Below, in pieces: positions 1 to 7,978 of a stretch of 47,920 nt of DNA (positions within the stretch are counted from its first letter, which is position 1; each line of letters opens with the position of its first letter). The stretch comes from Ramlibacter sp. Lineage in GTDB: Bacteria; Pseudomonadota; Gammaproteobacteria; Burkholderiales; Burkholderiaceae_C. The translations under genes and the position numbers were made by a program. Under the pieces are notes generated by a model that had not been told where the DNA came from, searched no databases, and saw nothing but the letters and a program-made list of their open reading frames with translations. The DNA is taken from NCBI RefSeq assembly GCF_028291745.1, contig NZ_JAQGNQ010000034.1:1-47920 (forward strand). Reading direction: 5' to 3'.

Positions 1-980
1 ATCATCATCACCGCCTGGCTCAGCGGGTAACCAGCCATGGTGAGCAGTTCGAGGCAGTTGTCGAATGTTGCGGTATCGGACTGACCCGGGAAACTGATGG
101 GATACAGCTTCTGCAGGTCGGCGCCCAGCACCGGCGAGGACATGACACCTTCGCGTGCCCGCATCCAGTTGTAGTTGCCCTTGACCGTGTTGATTTCGCC
201 GTTGTGGGCGACGTAGCGGTACGGGTGGGCCAGCGGCCACTCCGGGAACGTATTGGTGGAGAAGCGCTGGTGCACCAGGCCCAGGGCGGAGACGCAGCGC
301 GGGTCCTGCAGGTCCTTGTAGTACACGCCGACCTGGTCGGCCAGCAGCAGGCCCTTGTAGACCACCGTGCGGCTGGACACGGAGGGGACGTAGTACTCCT
401 TGCTGTGCTTGAGGTTCAGCTTCTGGACGGCGGCGCTGGCCGTCTTGCGGATCACGTAGAGCTTGCGCTCGAGCGCGTCCTGCACGATCACGTCGGAGCC
501 GCGGCCGATGAAGACCTGCTTGATGATCGGCTCTTTCTTGCGGACCGCGGGCGACATCGGCATCTCGGTGTCGACGGGCACGTCGCGCCAGCCCAGCAGC
601 ACCTGGCCTTCGGCGCGGATGGCGCGCTCGAATTCCTGCTCGCAGGCGAGACGCGAAGCGTGCTCCTTGGGCAGGAAGATCATGCCGACGCCGTATTCGC
701 CGGGCGGGGGCAATTCGACGCCCTGCTTGGCCATCTCTTCGCGGTAGAGCGCGTCGGGCATCTGCAGCAGGATGCCGGCGCCGTCACCCATCAGCTTGTC
801 CGCACCGACCGCGCCCCGATGGTCGAGGTTTTCGAGGATCTTGAGCGCCTGGCGAACGATGTTGTGGCTCTTCTCGCCCTTGATATGGGCCACGAAGCCG
901 ACGCCGCAGGCGTCGTGCTCATTGGCACCGGAATACAGGCCTTTTTCTTGCAGGTAAGCGATTTCGGCAGCCGACGTCAT
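1..980 (-). CDS. gltB: Glutamate synthase (NADPH) large subunit, 5' part
   Basis: The large subunit of glutamate synthase hydrolyses glutamine and transfers the ammonia to 2-oxoglutarate, working with GltD. Only the first 326 codons are present; the gene runs off the left edge. The N-terminus reads HDACGVGFVAHI, so Cys25 is the expected N-terminal nucleophile of the class II amidotransferase domain, exposed after a 24-residue propeptide is removed. Further on, LDHRGAVGADKLMGDGAG, HQRFSTNTFPEWPLAHPYR, NGEINTVKGN and GQSDTATFDNCLELL are all classic GltB blocks. The ATG at 980 has GAGGTG 6 bases upstream. A sigma-70-like promoter sits just before it. The identification is very secure; the domains beyond the amidotransferase cannot be seen. 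Confidence 0.97.
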   Translation of the reverse strand, partial: MTSAAEIAYLQEKGLYSGANEHDACGVGFVAHIKGEKSHNIVRQALKILENLDHRGAVGADKLMGDGAGILLQMPDALYREEMAKQGVELPPPGEYGVGMIFLPKEHASRLACEQEFERAIRAEGQVLLGWRDVPVDTEMPMSPAVRKKEPIIKQVFIGRGSDVIVQDALERKLYVIRKTASAAVQKLNLKHSKEYYVPSVSSRTVVYKGLLLADQVGVYYKDLQDPRCVSALGLVHQRFSTNTFPEWPLAHPYRYVAHNGEINTVKGNYNWMRAREGVMSSPVLGADLQKLYPISFPGQSDTATFDNCLELLTMAGYPLSQAVMM

Positions 981-1012
981 GGCGCACACCTCGAATTTCG
1001 GGGGAAAACCCG

Positions 1013-1041
1013 AGGATAGTGCAGCGATGCCCCCCTGCCAA
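1013..1041 (-). promoter_or_regulatory. Predicted sigma-70 promoter of gltB
   Basis: Read on the minus strand, TTGGCA (-35) and TATCCT (-10) are separated by exactly 17 bases and lie about 35 bases before the gltB start codon. The -35 matches consensus at 5 of 6 positions, the -10 at 4 of 6. The upstream edge of the promoter is only 8 bp from the left repeat of the RAYT element, so that insertion replaced whatever once lay upstream. Confidence 0.6.
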
Positions 1042-1049
1042 GCAGAATA

Positions 1050-1072
1050 ATTGGGGTCAGATTCGAATTAAG
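1050..1072. repeat. Left 23-bp inverted repeat flanking the RAYT gene
   Basis: This 23-base segment, starting ATTGGGGTCAGATTC, matches the reverse complement of 1808-1830 at 22 of 23 positions. A related but weaker copy (GGGGACAGGTTC) lies inside, around 1098-1116, where it also codes for the last residues (EPVPD) of the transposase. Paired REP-like repeats around the gene are the normal arrangement for REP-associated tyrosine transposases. Confidence 0.8.
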
Positions 1073-1095
1073 AAGCCTGAATTGACGGGTTCGGT

Positions 1096-1800
1096 CTAAT
1101 CGGGGACAGGTTCAATGCCCCTGCGCGGCCGGCCCGCCTGAGCGCGTGTGACACGTCGCTCGGTGCGCCGCTGCAGGTCAGCCACGTAGTCGGCATCCCC
1201 TAGAGCCCAGCCGCGAAAGGCGGAGTCGGTCAGGGCCTTTCTCTGGCCCTCGCTGATGCCCAGGCGCACCAGCGACGCATATGCCGCATCGCGAGCGAAC
1301 GGCGTGTTGCCCAGTTCCCAATACAACGGATGCGGCGTGATCAGCTTGTCGGGCTGGCCGCCCAGGTAGTGCTGGTAGCTCGACCATGAGTAATCCGCAG
1401 GGTCGTGCACCATTCCAGCCCGCACCGGATTCAGGTCCTGGTAGACCATGCAGGCCAGCAGGTAGCGCTCCGCCTGAATCAAGGTCGACTTGTAGCGGCC
1501 CTCCCACAGCGTGCCGGTACGCCCATGCCGCAGGTTGTAGGTACGTACATAGCGACGGCCGACGGCCTGCATCATCTGCGGGATGCCCTCGTCCGTCTCC
1601 GGCGTTGCCAGCAGGTGGAAGTGATTGCTCATCAGCACATAAGCGTGGATCGCCACGTGCTGTTTGCGTGCGTGCTCGTCGATCAACGACAGCAGCAGTT
1701 CATAGTCGGCGCGATCGCTGAAGACCGCCTGTCGATTGTTGCCGCGCTGGATCAGGTGATGGGGGTAGCCGGGGACCGTGAGACGGGGAAGGCGCGCCAT
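1096..1800 (-). CDS. REP-associated tyrosine transposase (RAYT, IS200-like Y1 family)
   Basis: A 234-residue single-strand DNA transposase of the HUH/Y1 type. The metal-binding HUH motif is HFH at residues 60-62 inside MSNHFHLLATP. The likely catalytic tyrosine is Tyr84 or Tyr88 in GRRYVRTYN, and the family blocks GTLWEGRYKS, YQDLNPVRAGMV and YSWSSYQHYL follow. These proteins process REP-type hairpins as single strands; RAYTs are usually single-copy and domesticated rather than freely mobile. The gene lies alone between gltB and the methyltransferase gene, bracketed by 23-bp inverted repeats. It is full length and has its motifs, so it may be active. I see no target duplication outside the repeats. 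Confidence 0.93.
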   Translation of the reverse strand: MARLPRLTVPGYPHHLIQRGNNRQAVFSDRADYELLLSLIDEHARKQHVAIHAYVLMSNHFHLLATPETDEGIPQMMQAVGRRYVRTYNLRHGRTGTLWEGRYKSTLIQAERYLLACMVYQDLNPVRAGMVHDPADYSWSSYQHYLGGQPDKLITPHPLYWELGNTPFARDAAYASLVRLGISEGQRKALTDSAFRGWALGDADYVADLQRRTERRVTRAQAGRPRRGIEPVPD

Positions 1801-1807
1801 GCGCCAT

Positions 1808-1830
1808 CTTAATTGGAATCTGACCCCAAT
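1808..1830. repeat. Right 23-bp inverted repeat flanking the RAYT gene
   Basis: Inverted partner of 1050-1072, with a single mismatch over 23 bases (CTTAATTGGAATCTGACC... here). It starts 7 bp upstream of the transposase start codon, so it probably overlaps the leader of that gene. The match stops at the inner and outer edges, giving a unit of about 780 bp in all. Confidence 0.8.
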
Positions 1831-1842
1831 ATTGGAGGATAA

Positions 1843-1884
1843 CGAGCCGCGCGGCGCTCGCTGCGCGTAGCGCCGGCAGGCTCG
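1843..1884 (-). terminator. Possible terminator after the methyltransferase gene
   Basis: On the minus strand CGAGCC pairs with GGCTCG, enclosing a GC-rich inner stem (GGCGCT with AGCGCC), and is followed by TTAT. It begins 4 bp after the stop codon of the last gene of the long pil-aro run. The T-tract is short, so this is only a moderate candidate. Confidence 0.4.
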
Positions 1885-1887
1885 GAC

Positions 1888-2733
1888 TCAGGTCTGAAGT
1901 TGGGGGAACCGGGTCTGCTCCAGTGCTGCGATGCCGAACTCGGCGAGGATGGCGCGCAGGCGGTCGGCGGCGGCGCGTTTGCACTGGCCGGTGCGGCGGG
2001 CCAGGATCAGCTCGTTCTTCATCGAGTGTTCCCAGCCGACCAGCTCGGTCACGGTGACCTGGTAACCCATGGCCTCGAGGTAGAGACAGCGCAGCACGTT
2101 GGTGACCTGGCTGCCGATCTCGCGGGTGTGCAGGGGATGGCGCCAGAGCTCGGACAAGGGCGTGCGCGAGAGCGACAGCGCCTTGCCTTCGCGCAGCACG
2201 CCGGCCACCTCGGCCTGGCAACAGGGCACCAGCACCATGAAGCGCGCCTGCTTGCGCAGCCCGAAGGCGATCGCGTCGTCGGTGGCCGTGTCGCAGGCGT
2301 GCAGGGCCGTCACCACGTCGATGTGCTCGGGCAGCTGCGCCGCGTCGGCAGCCTCGGCGGCGCTGAGATGCAGGAAGGACATGCGCGCGAAGCTCAGGCG
2401 CTGGGCCAGCTCGCGCGACTTCTCCACCAGATCGGCCCGGGTCTCGATGCCGTAGATGTGCCCCAGCCCACGCGGCTGGAAGAACAGGTCGTACAGGATG
2501 AAGCCCAGGTACGACTTGCCTGCGCCATGGTCGGCCAGCGTCGGATGGCCGCCCTCGGCCGGGATCTCCAGCAGCAGCTTCTCGATGAACTGCACCAGGT
2601 GGTGCACCTGCTTGAGCTTGCGGCGCGAGTCCTGGTTGATGCGCCCTTCGCGCGTGAGGATGTGCAGCTCCTGCAGCAACTCGAGCGATTGCCCGGGCTC
2701 CAGCCCGAGCTCGTCGCGGATGTCCTTCTTCAT
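1888..2733 (-). CDS. SAM-dependent class I methyltransferase (Methyltransf_32-like)
   Basis: A 281-residue cytosolic protein. The SAM-binding motif I appears as LADHGAGKSYLGFILYDLF around residues 65-85, followed by an acidic strand (IYGIETRADLVEKSREL) and an Ala/Asp-rich motif (ALHACDTATDDAIAFGL) seen in Methyltransf_32-type enzymes. A conserved VLVPCCQAEV stretch near residue 165 gives a double cysteine. That family includes putative RNA-modifying enzymes, but the substrate cannot be told here. Its ATG overlaps the stop of the DUF1415 gene by 4 bp (ATGA), so the two are translationally coupled. It is the last gene of a long co-directional run. Confidence 0.8.
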   Translation of the reverse strand: MKKDIRDELGLEPGQSLELLQELHILTREGRINQDSRRKLKQVHHLVQFIEKLLLEIPAEGGHPTLADHGAGKSYLGFILYDLFFQPRGLGHIYGIETRADLVEKSRELAQRLSFARMSFLHLSAAEAADAAQLPEHIDVVTALHACDTATDDAIAFGLRKQARFMVLVPCCQAEVAGVLREGKALSLSRTPLSELWRHPLHTREIGSQVTNVLRCLYLEAMGYQVTVTELVGWEHSMKNELILARRTGQCKRAAADRLRAILAEFGIAALEQTRFPQLQT

Positions 2734-3281
2734 GACGTCGCTCCGACGTCCAGCGCGTCCCAGCCCTCGGGCCCGAGCTCGCGCAGCGTCTGCATGTTCG
2801 TTTCGTAGATCGCCGCCGCATCCGGGAAGGCCGCGACGGCGCGGTCCATGCTCTGCTCGCGCAGCAGGTGCAGCGTGGGATAAGGCGCGCGATTCGTGCA
2901 GTTGGTGATGTCGTCTTCCTCGGTCCCGGCAAACACGAAGCGCGGATGGAAGTGCGCCACCTGAACCACGCCTTCGAGGCCGCGCTTGCGCACCATGCGC
3001 TCGGCTCGCGCAGCCAGCTCATTGAAGCTGTAGAAGTCCGCCATGCCTTGCGGCACCACCAGCAGGGTCGTGTCGCGCACGCGGGCCTCCAAGGCAAGCA
3101 GTGCGTCGAGCTCGCGCGCGAACCCGGCGAGGATGCCCTGCGCATCATCCGCCTCACTGACCGCGATGTGCACCTGCTGCTTCGCCAGCACCGCCTTGGC
3201 GAAAGGACACAGGTTCAGCCCCACCACCGCGCGCTCCAGCCAGCGCCGCGTATCGGCCACGGCCGTTTCGGAATGGACCAT
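2730..3281 (-). CDS. DUF1415 family protein
   Basis: A 183-residue cytosolic protein of the DUF1415 family, whose biochemical role is unknown. The family signature is at the N-terminus (WLERAVVGLNLCPFAKAVL, residues 14-32) with a conserved CPFA block, followed by LVVPQGMADFYSFNE and a C-terminal ITNCTNRAPYPTLHLLRE block. The start chosen is the ATG at 3281, 5 bp beyond the stop of the upstream gene; the frame stays open far upstream but that part has no coding character. It overlaps the methyltransferase start by 4 bp. The conserved cysteines suggest metal or redox chemistry, but that is inference. Confidence 0.85.
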   Translation of the reverse strand: MVHSETAVADTRRWLERAVVGLNLCPFAKAVLAKQQVHIAVSEADDAQGILAGFARELDALLALEARVRDTTLLVVPQGMADFYSFNELAARAERMVRKRGLEGVVQVAHFHPRFVFAGTEEDDITNCTNRAPYPTLHLLREQSMDRAVAAFPDAAAIYETNMQTLRELGPEGWDALDVGATS

Positions 3282-3286
3282 TTGCG

Positions 3287-3934
3287 TCAGAGGAACAGGT
3301 TGGGCTCCAGCACGCGTTTGGCGAGTTCGTCGAGCAGGTCGTGGCCGATGCGCTCGACCGGGATGGTGACCTGCGCGACCTCGAGCGCCTCGGTGTTCAG
3401 CAGGCGGAAGTGGATCTGCCCCTGGTCGTGATGCGGCGTGGCCGTCACCGAACCGCGGGTGTCGGTGAAGTACTCGTAGCGCACCTCCTGCAGCACGTTG
3501 TTGCGCGCCGCGTCGCGCACCTCTTGCCGCTCGTGCCGCACCATGCCCAGCGCGAGGCGGTCTTCCACCTTGCGCATGTCGGTGGGGAAGTTCACGCTCA
3601 CCGCGCCGGTGACGGCTTCGCCCACCTGCGGGACGATGCGCCAGCCCATCGCGATGTAGTCGACCACCTCGCGGTCGCGCAGCATCTTGCGCCTGGCATC
3701 GACGCGAAAGTCCGCCAGCTTCATCGCCGGCCACGGCGTCTTGCCGTCGACCGTGAGCGCCGGCCCGGGCGGCTGGATCACCGAGAGGCTGCGCGCCAGA
3801 TCCTGCAGGTAGTGCAGCAGCAGCCCGCAGGCTTCCTCGGTCTGGGCAGTGACTGCTCCCAGGTGCTGGTCCCGGGCGCTCTGCTGCTGCTCCAGCGCCT
3901 TGGCCTGGGACTTCAGCTGGTTGAGAAAACTCAT
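3287..3934 (-). CDS. Conserved hypothetical protein with N-terminal coiled coil
   Basis: A 215-residue protein that I cannot assign to a named family. The first 35 residues (MSFLNQLKSQAKALEQQQSA...) are rich in Leu, Gln, Lys and Ala with heptad spacing and should form a helix or coiled coil. The rest is a mixed soluble domain with no signal peptide or membrane segment. Codon use and reading-frame quality match the neighbours, so it is a real gene. It lies 15 bp after the MFS gene and 5 bp before the DUF1415 gene. Its placement suggests co-expression, not a function. Confidence 0.75.
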   Translation of the reverse strand: MSFLNQLKSQAKALEQQQSARDQHLGAVTAQTEEACGLLLHYLQDLARSLSVIQPPGPALTVDGKTPWPAMKLADFRVDARRKMLRDREVVDYIAMGWRIVPQVGEAVTGAVSVNFPTDMRKVEDRLALGMVRHERQEVRDAARNNVLQEVRYEYFTDTRGSVTATPHHDQGQIHFRLLNTEALEVAQVTIPVERIGHDLLDELAKRVLEPNLFL

Positions 3935-3949
3935 GGTGCGGGCTGGATT

Positions 3950-5182
3950 TTACGGGCTGCCCCGGGCCGCCGCGGGAGCGCGCCGACCCGGCCCGGCCAG
4001 GAAGCGGGCCATTGCCGTGGCGACGCCCATGCCCGCAAGCGCGAACGCGCCCGTGACCCAGCAGGTGGCCTGCCAGCCCCCCGCGCGTGCTGCCACCCAG
4101 CCGGCCAGCGGCGGCCCGGCGAACTGGCCGAGCGCGGAGCACTGCTGCATCCAGCCGACCGTGGTCGACACGGTGCTTTCATCCGGCGCCACCCGCACGG
4201 CCAGCGAAAAGAGCGTGCCCGGCACCAGCCCGCCGACCGCCGAGAACAGCAGCACGCCCGCGTAGCGGGTGATGGCCACTGCCGCACCGCCATCACCCCA
4301 GCCGGCAAACGCGACGATCGCGCCCACGATCATGGCCGCATAGCCGCACTGCAGCAGCGCGGTCGGGCGCCAGCCGCGCTGCAACAGCCGGCCGGAGGCG
4401 ATGTTGCCGACCAGGTTGATCGCCGCAGCCAAGGCCGTGGCGAACGCGGCGGAAGCCAACGGGAAGCCGGCTTGCGCATAGATGGTGGGCAGGAAACCGA
4501 TCACCGCCAGCCACTGCGCCGAATACACCGCAAAGGCCAGCGAGGCCAGCCAGGGACCGCGCGAGCGCAGGGTCCGCACGATGCGGCTGCGAACGCCGGG
4601 GCCGCCCCTGGCAACGCTGTTGCGACGATCCCCTTGCGCGGGCACCGAGAGCCACAGCACGACCGCCATAGCAAGCGACAGCAAGCCCAGCAGCCACCAC
4701 CAGCCTGGCCAGCCGATCCAGGCGATGAACGCCGGACCGAACAGCAGCGCCGCCCCGGTGCCCAAGGGCATGTACGCGCCCCACAGCCCCAGGGTGCGGC
4801 TGAGCCTTTCGGGAGCGACCAGGCGGCGGATCAATCCCGGCCCGGGCAGCGTCGTCAGCAGGAAGCCCATGCCTTCGGCAGCGCGCAATGCCAGCAGGCC
4901 GCCCGGCGTGCTGGCGAAGCCTCCGAGCAGGCTGGCCACGCACAGGATCGCCAGCCCCATGACCATCGTGCGCCGCGGCCCGATCGAATCGGCGGCCGCC
5001 CCGATCGCCACACCCAGCAGCATGCCGGCCACTTGCACGGCCGACAGCAGGAAGCCGGCCTGCACCAGGCTCACGTGCAGCGTCTCGCGCAGCACCGGCA
5101 GAGCCGGCGGCAGCTTGCCCACGTGCAGGGCGGCGCTGATGCCGGCCAGCAGCACCACCAGCGCGGGGTCGGGTCTCCTCAC
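3950..5182 (-). CDS. MFS transporter
   Basis: A 410-residue inner-membrane carrier of the major facilitator superfamily with about 12 hydrophobic segments in two six-helix halves. After helix 2, GAAADSIGPRRTMVMG is the loop 2-3 signature (G-x-x-x-D-x-x-G-x-R-R). The central loop (about residues 190-215) is basic. The substrate cannot be told; the general look (small, CynX/NarK-like halves with GxLPPALPVLRE near the start) fits an importer or exporter of small organic molecules. The GTG start at 5182 overlaps the dgt stop (GTGA). The first 20 residues lead straight into helix 1, which supports this start. Confidence 0.85.
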   Translation of the reverse strand: MRRPDPALVVLLAGISAALHVGKLPPALPVLRETLHVSLVQAGFLLSAVQVAGMLLGVAIGAAADSIGPRRTMVMGLAILCVASLLGGFASTPGGLLALRAAEGMGFLLTTLPGPGLIRRLVAPERLSRTLGLWGAYMPLGTGAALLFGPAFIAWIGWPGWWWLLGLLSLAMAVVLWLSVPAQGDRRNSVARGGPGVRSRIVRTLRSRGPWLASLAFAVYSAQWLAVIGFLPTIYAQAGFPLASAAFATALAAAINLVGNIASGRLLQRGWRPTALLQCGYAAMIVGAIVAFAGWGDGGAAVAITRYAGVLLFSAVGGLVPGTLFSLAVRVAPDESTVSTTVGWMQQCSALGQFAGPPLAGWVAARAGGWQATCWVTGAFALAGMGVATAMARFLAGPGRRAPAAARGSP

Positions 5183-6321
5183 GGGATCGTGGCCGTCAGC
5201 AGCCGCCGCCCGGTCAGGCGCTCGTGCTCGCGCAAGGCGTAGCGGTCGGTCATGCCGGCGATGTAGTCGGCGACGGCGCGTGCCGTATCCGCACGCGCGG
5301 CAAATCCGGCCTGCATCTCGGCTGGCCGCGCCAGGTAGGCGGCAAACAGCTCGCGCACCACCTCCTGCGCCTGTCCCGTGGTTTCCATCACGCGCGAATG
5401 GCGATAGAGGTTGGCAAACAGGAAGCGCTTGAGCGCGGCCGAGTCGGCGCGTGCGGCCTCGGTGAAAGCCACCAGCGGCGGCAGCGCCCGGGCGCCATCG
5501 GCGTCGGCCGGCCGAAGTTCGTCCAGCCGTTCGCGCGTGGCCGCGATCACGTCGTAGACCAGCGCGCTCAGCATGCGGCGGATCGCTTCATAGAGCAGCC
5601 GGCGCCCCTGCAGGTGCGGATGCTCGCTGCGCGCCTCGCTGCAGTAGCGCCCGAACAGCGGCACCTGCGCCACCTGCTCCAGCGTGATGAGCCCCGAGCG
5701 CACGCCGTCGTCGATGTCGTGCGCGTTGTAGGCGATCTCGTCGGCCAGGTTGCAAAGCTGCGCCTCCAGAGAGGGTTGCGTGCGCTCGAGAAAACGGCGC
5801 CCTACCCCGCCCGGGTCCTGCGCCTCGAGCTTCAGTGCATTCGCCTGCGAACAGTGCTTGAGGATGCCCTCGCGCGTCTCGAAGCACAGGTTCAGGCCAT
5901 CGAAGACGGGATAGCGCTCTTCCAGCTTGTCGACCACGCGCAGGCTTTGCAGGTTGTGCTCGAAGCCGCCGTGCTCGCGCATGCATTCGTTCAGCGCGTC
6001 CTGCCCCGCATGGCCGAAGGGGGTGTGACCCAGGTCATGGGCCAGCGCGATCGCCTCGACCAGGTCTTCGTTCAATTGCAGCGGGCGCGCGATGGAACGC
6101 GCGAGCTGCGCCACCTCGATCGAATGCGTCAGGCGCGTGCGGAACAGGTCGCCCTCGTGATTGAGGAAGACCTGCGTCTTGTAGACCAGCCGGCGAAACG
6201 CGGTGGAGTGCACGATCCGGTCGCGATCGCGCTGGAACTCGGTGCGCGTGGGCGCCGGCGTCTCTGGGTGCTGCCGTCCGTGGGTGCGCGCAGCATCGCA
6301 GGCAAAGACAGCGAGCGTCAT
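5179..6321 (-). CDS. dgt: Deoxyguanosinetriphosphate triphosphohydrolase (dGTPase-like)
   Basis: An HD-domain enzyme, 380 residues, expected to remove triphosphate from dGTP or related dNTPs and so set the deoxynucleotide pool. Metal ligands are visible: His66 in RTRLTHSIEV, the His95-Asp96 pair in ALAHDLGHTPFGHAGQDAL, and a downstream Asp in LADEIAYNAHDIDDG. The N-terminal block TEFQRDRDRIVHSTAFRRL is diagnostic for the Dgt group. It sits 12 bp after aroB, an arrangement (aroK-aroB-dgt) common in betaproteobacteria, and overlaps the following MFS gene by 4 bp. Substrate preference cannot be read from the sequence. Confidence 0.93.
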   Translation of the reverse strand: MTLAVFACDAARTHGRQHPETPAPTRTEFQRDRDRIVHSTAFRRLVYKTQVFLNHEGDLFRTRLTHSIEVAQLARSIARPLQLNEDLVEAIALAHDLGHTPFGHAGQDALNECMREHGGFEHNLQSLRVVDKLEERYPVFDGLNLCFETREGILKHCSQANALKLEAQDPGGVGRRFLERTQPSLEAQLCNLADEIAYNAHDIDDGVRSGLITLEQVAQVPLFGRYCSEARSEHPHLQGRRLLYEAIRRMLSALVYDVIAATRERLDELRPADADGARALPPLVAFTEAARADSAALKRFLFANLYRHSRVMETTGQAQEVVRELFAAYLARPAEMQAGFAARADTARAVADYIAGMTDRYALREHERLTGRRLLTATIP

Positions 6322-6333
6322 CGGCCGCGGCGC

Positions 6334-7437
6334 TCAGCGCGTGCAGTCGGCCAGCACCTGCCGCACGATCTCGTCGCTCGCGCCGCGCACCGCAGCCTGG
6401 CCCGGTCGCTCGATCACGACGAAGCGGATCTGCCCGGCCTCCGCCTTCTTGTCGACGCGCATCAGTTCGAGATAGCGATCGGCGCCGAGGTCGGGCCCCA
6501 CGATCGGCAGCCCGGCGCGTGCGATCAGCGTGGTGACTCGCTGCACGAACGCTTCGTCGACCAGCCCCAGCCGGCGTGACAACTGCAGGCCCATCACCAT
6601 GCCGCAGCCCACCGCTTCGCCGTGCAGCCATTCGCCATAACCCAGGCCGGCCTCGATCGCATGCCCGAAGGTGTGGCCGAAGTTCAGGATCGCGCGCAGG
6701 CCAGCCTCGCGCTCGTCCTGCCCCACCACTTCGGCCTTGATCTCGCAACTGCGGCGCACCGCATGGGCCAGCGCCTGCGGGTTGCGCTGCAGCAGCGGCG
6801 CGATGTTGGCCTCGATCCACTCGAAGAAGGCCAAGTCGAAGATCGGCCCGTACTTGATCACTTCGGCCAGGCCCGCGCTCAACTCGCGGGCCGGCAAGGT
6901 GGCCAGCGTCTCGAGGTCGCAGACCACGCGCTCGGGCTGGTAGAACGCGCCGATCATGTTCTTGCCCAGGGGATGGTTGATCGCCGTCTTGCCACCCACC
7001 GAGGAGTCCACTTGCGCCAGCAGCGTGGTGGGCACCTGCACGAAGGGCACGCCGCGCATGTAGCTCGCGGCCGCGAAGCCGGTCATGTCGCCGACCACGC
7101 CGCCGCCGAGCGCAAAGAGCACGGTCTTGCGGTCGCAGCCGTGGGACAGCAGCGCGTCGAAGATCAGGTTGAGCGTGCTCCAGTCCTTGTGCACCTCGCC
7201 ATCGGGCAGCACGACCTCGAACACGGAGCGATAGTGCCCGGCCAGCGCGGCACGCAGCCGCTGCGCATACAGCGGCGCGACCGTGGTGTTGGAGACGATG
7301 AGGGCGGCTGCCGCGGGCGGCAGGCCGGCCCACGAGGCAGGGTCGGCGAGCACGCCGGCACCGATGCGAATGTCGTAGCTGCGCTCGCCCAGTGCGATGC
7401 GCACCTGCTGCGGAGCCGGGGAAGTCGGGGCTGCCAT
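6334..7437 (-). CDS. aroB: 3-dehydroquinate synthase
   Basis: Second step of the shikimate pathway: converts DAHP to 3-dehydroquinate using NAD and a divalent metal. The 367-residue length is typical. The NAD-binding loop [11 protein letters not shown] (about residues 110-120), [20 protein letters not shown], the zinc-binding glutamate in GLAEVIKYG and the histidine in [11 protein letters not shown] are all present. The ATG at 7437 follows the aroK stop by 9 bp. With aroK it forms the standard aroKB pair, here placed behind the pilus genes. Confidence 0.97.
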   Translation of the reverse strand: MAAPTSPAPQQVRIALGERSYDIRIGAGVLADPASWAGLPPAAAALIVSNTTVAPLYAQRLRAALAGHYRSVFEVVLPDGEVHKDWSTLNLIFDALLSHGCDRKTVLFALGGGVVGDMTGFAAASYMRGVPFVQVPTTLLAQVDSSVGGKTAINHPLGKNMIGAFYQPERVVCDLETLATLPARELSAGLAEVIKYGPIFDLAFFEWIEANIAPLLQRNPQALAHAVRRSCEIKAEVVGQDEREAGLRAILNFGHTFGHAIEAGLGYGEWLHGEAVGCGMVMGLQLSRRLGLVDEAFVQRVTTLIARAGLPIVGPDLGADRYLELMRVDKKAEAGQIRFVVIERPGQAAVRGASDEIVRQVLADCTR

Positions 7438-7446
7438 GCCCCGAGT

Positions 7447-7974
7447 TTAAGCGGCGGGGGGCAGCACTCCGGCGAGCTCCAGTTGCATCACGATCATGTT
7501 GACCAGCGTCGCCACCGACGGCCGGCCGGTCTCGATCGCGAAGTGCGCCGTCTCGCGGTACAGGGGATCGCGCTCTGCGAACAGGGCACGCAGCTTGGCG
7601 AGCGGATCGGCGACCTGCAACAGCGGTCGCTGGGTGTCGTGCCGCAGGCGCCGGAACAGATCCTCCGGCGTGGAGCGCAGGTAGACCACCTTGCCGCCCT
7701 CGCGCAGGCAGGTGCGGTTGGCCTCACGCAGCACCGCGCCGCCGCCGGTGGCGATCACGGCGTCCCTGCCCTGGGCCAGATCCGACAACACCTGCTGCTC
7801 GCGGTCGCGGAAAGCCTCTTCCCCGGCCTGCGCGAAGTACTCGCGGATGCTGCAGCCCAGCCGCTCCTCGATCACGTGGTCGGAATCAAAAAAAGGCAGC
7901 CGAAGCCGCCTTGCGAGTTGCCGCCCGACAGTGGATTTACCACTGCCGGGCATGCCGACCAGAGAGAGGATCAC
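7447..7974 (-). CDS. aroK: Shikimate kinase
   Basis: Phosphorylates shikimate at the 3-hydroxyl with ATP. It has 175 residues, typical for the family. Walker A is GMPGSGKST at residues 7-15, the shikimate-binding acid block is FFDSDHVIE, the substrate arginine is in FRDRE, GGGAV follows near residue 78, and a lid arginine is in DTQRPLL. The start codon is GTG, only 4 bp after the stop of the upstream lipoprotein gene, and lacks a strong ribosome-binding site of its own, so translation is probably coupled to that gene. Confidence 0.96.
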   Translation of the reverse strand: MILSLVGMPGSGKSTVGRQLARRLRLPFFDSDHVIEERLGCSIREYFAQAGEEAFRDREQQVLSDLAQGRDAVIATGGGAVLREANRTCLREGGKVVYLRSTPEDLFRRLRHDTQRPLLQVADPLAKLRALFAERDPLYRETAHFAIETGRPSVATLVNMIVMQLELAGVLPPAA

Positions 7975-7978
7975 CTCG

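Noticed and set aside
1050..1830. A complete IS200/IS605 insertion sequence
   Set aside because: The protein and flanks fit the RAYT type: long near-perfect inverted repeats, no TnpB and no subterminal IS200 hairpins.
3341..5242. Long plus-strand open frame opposite the MFS and hypothetical genes
   Set aside because: Arg/Ala/Gln-rich shadow without a start signal; the minus-strand genes have motifs and tight spacing.
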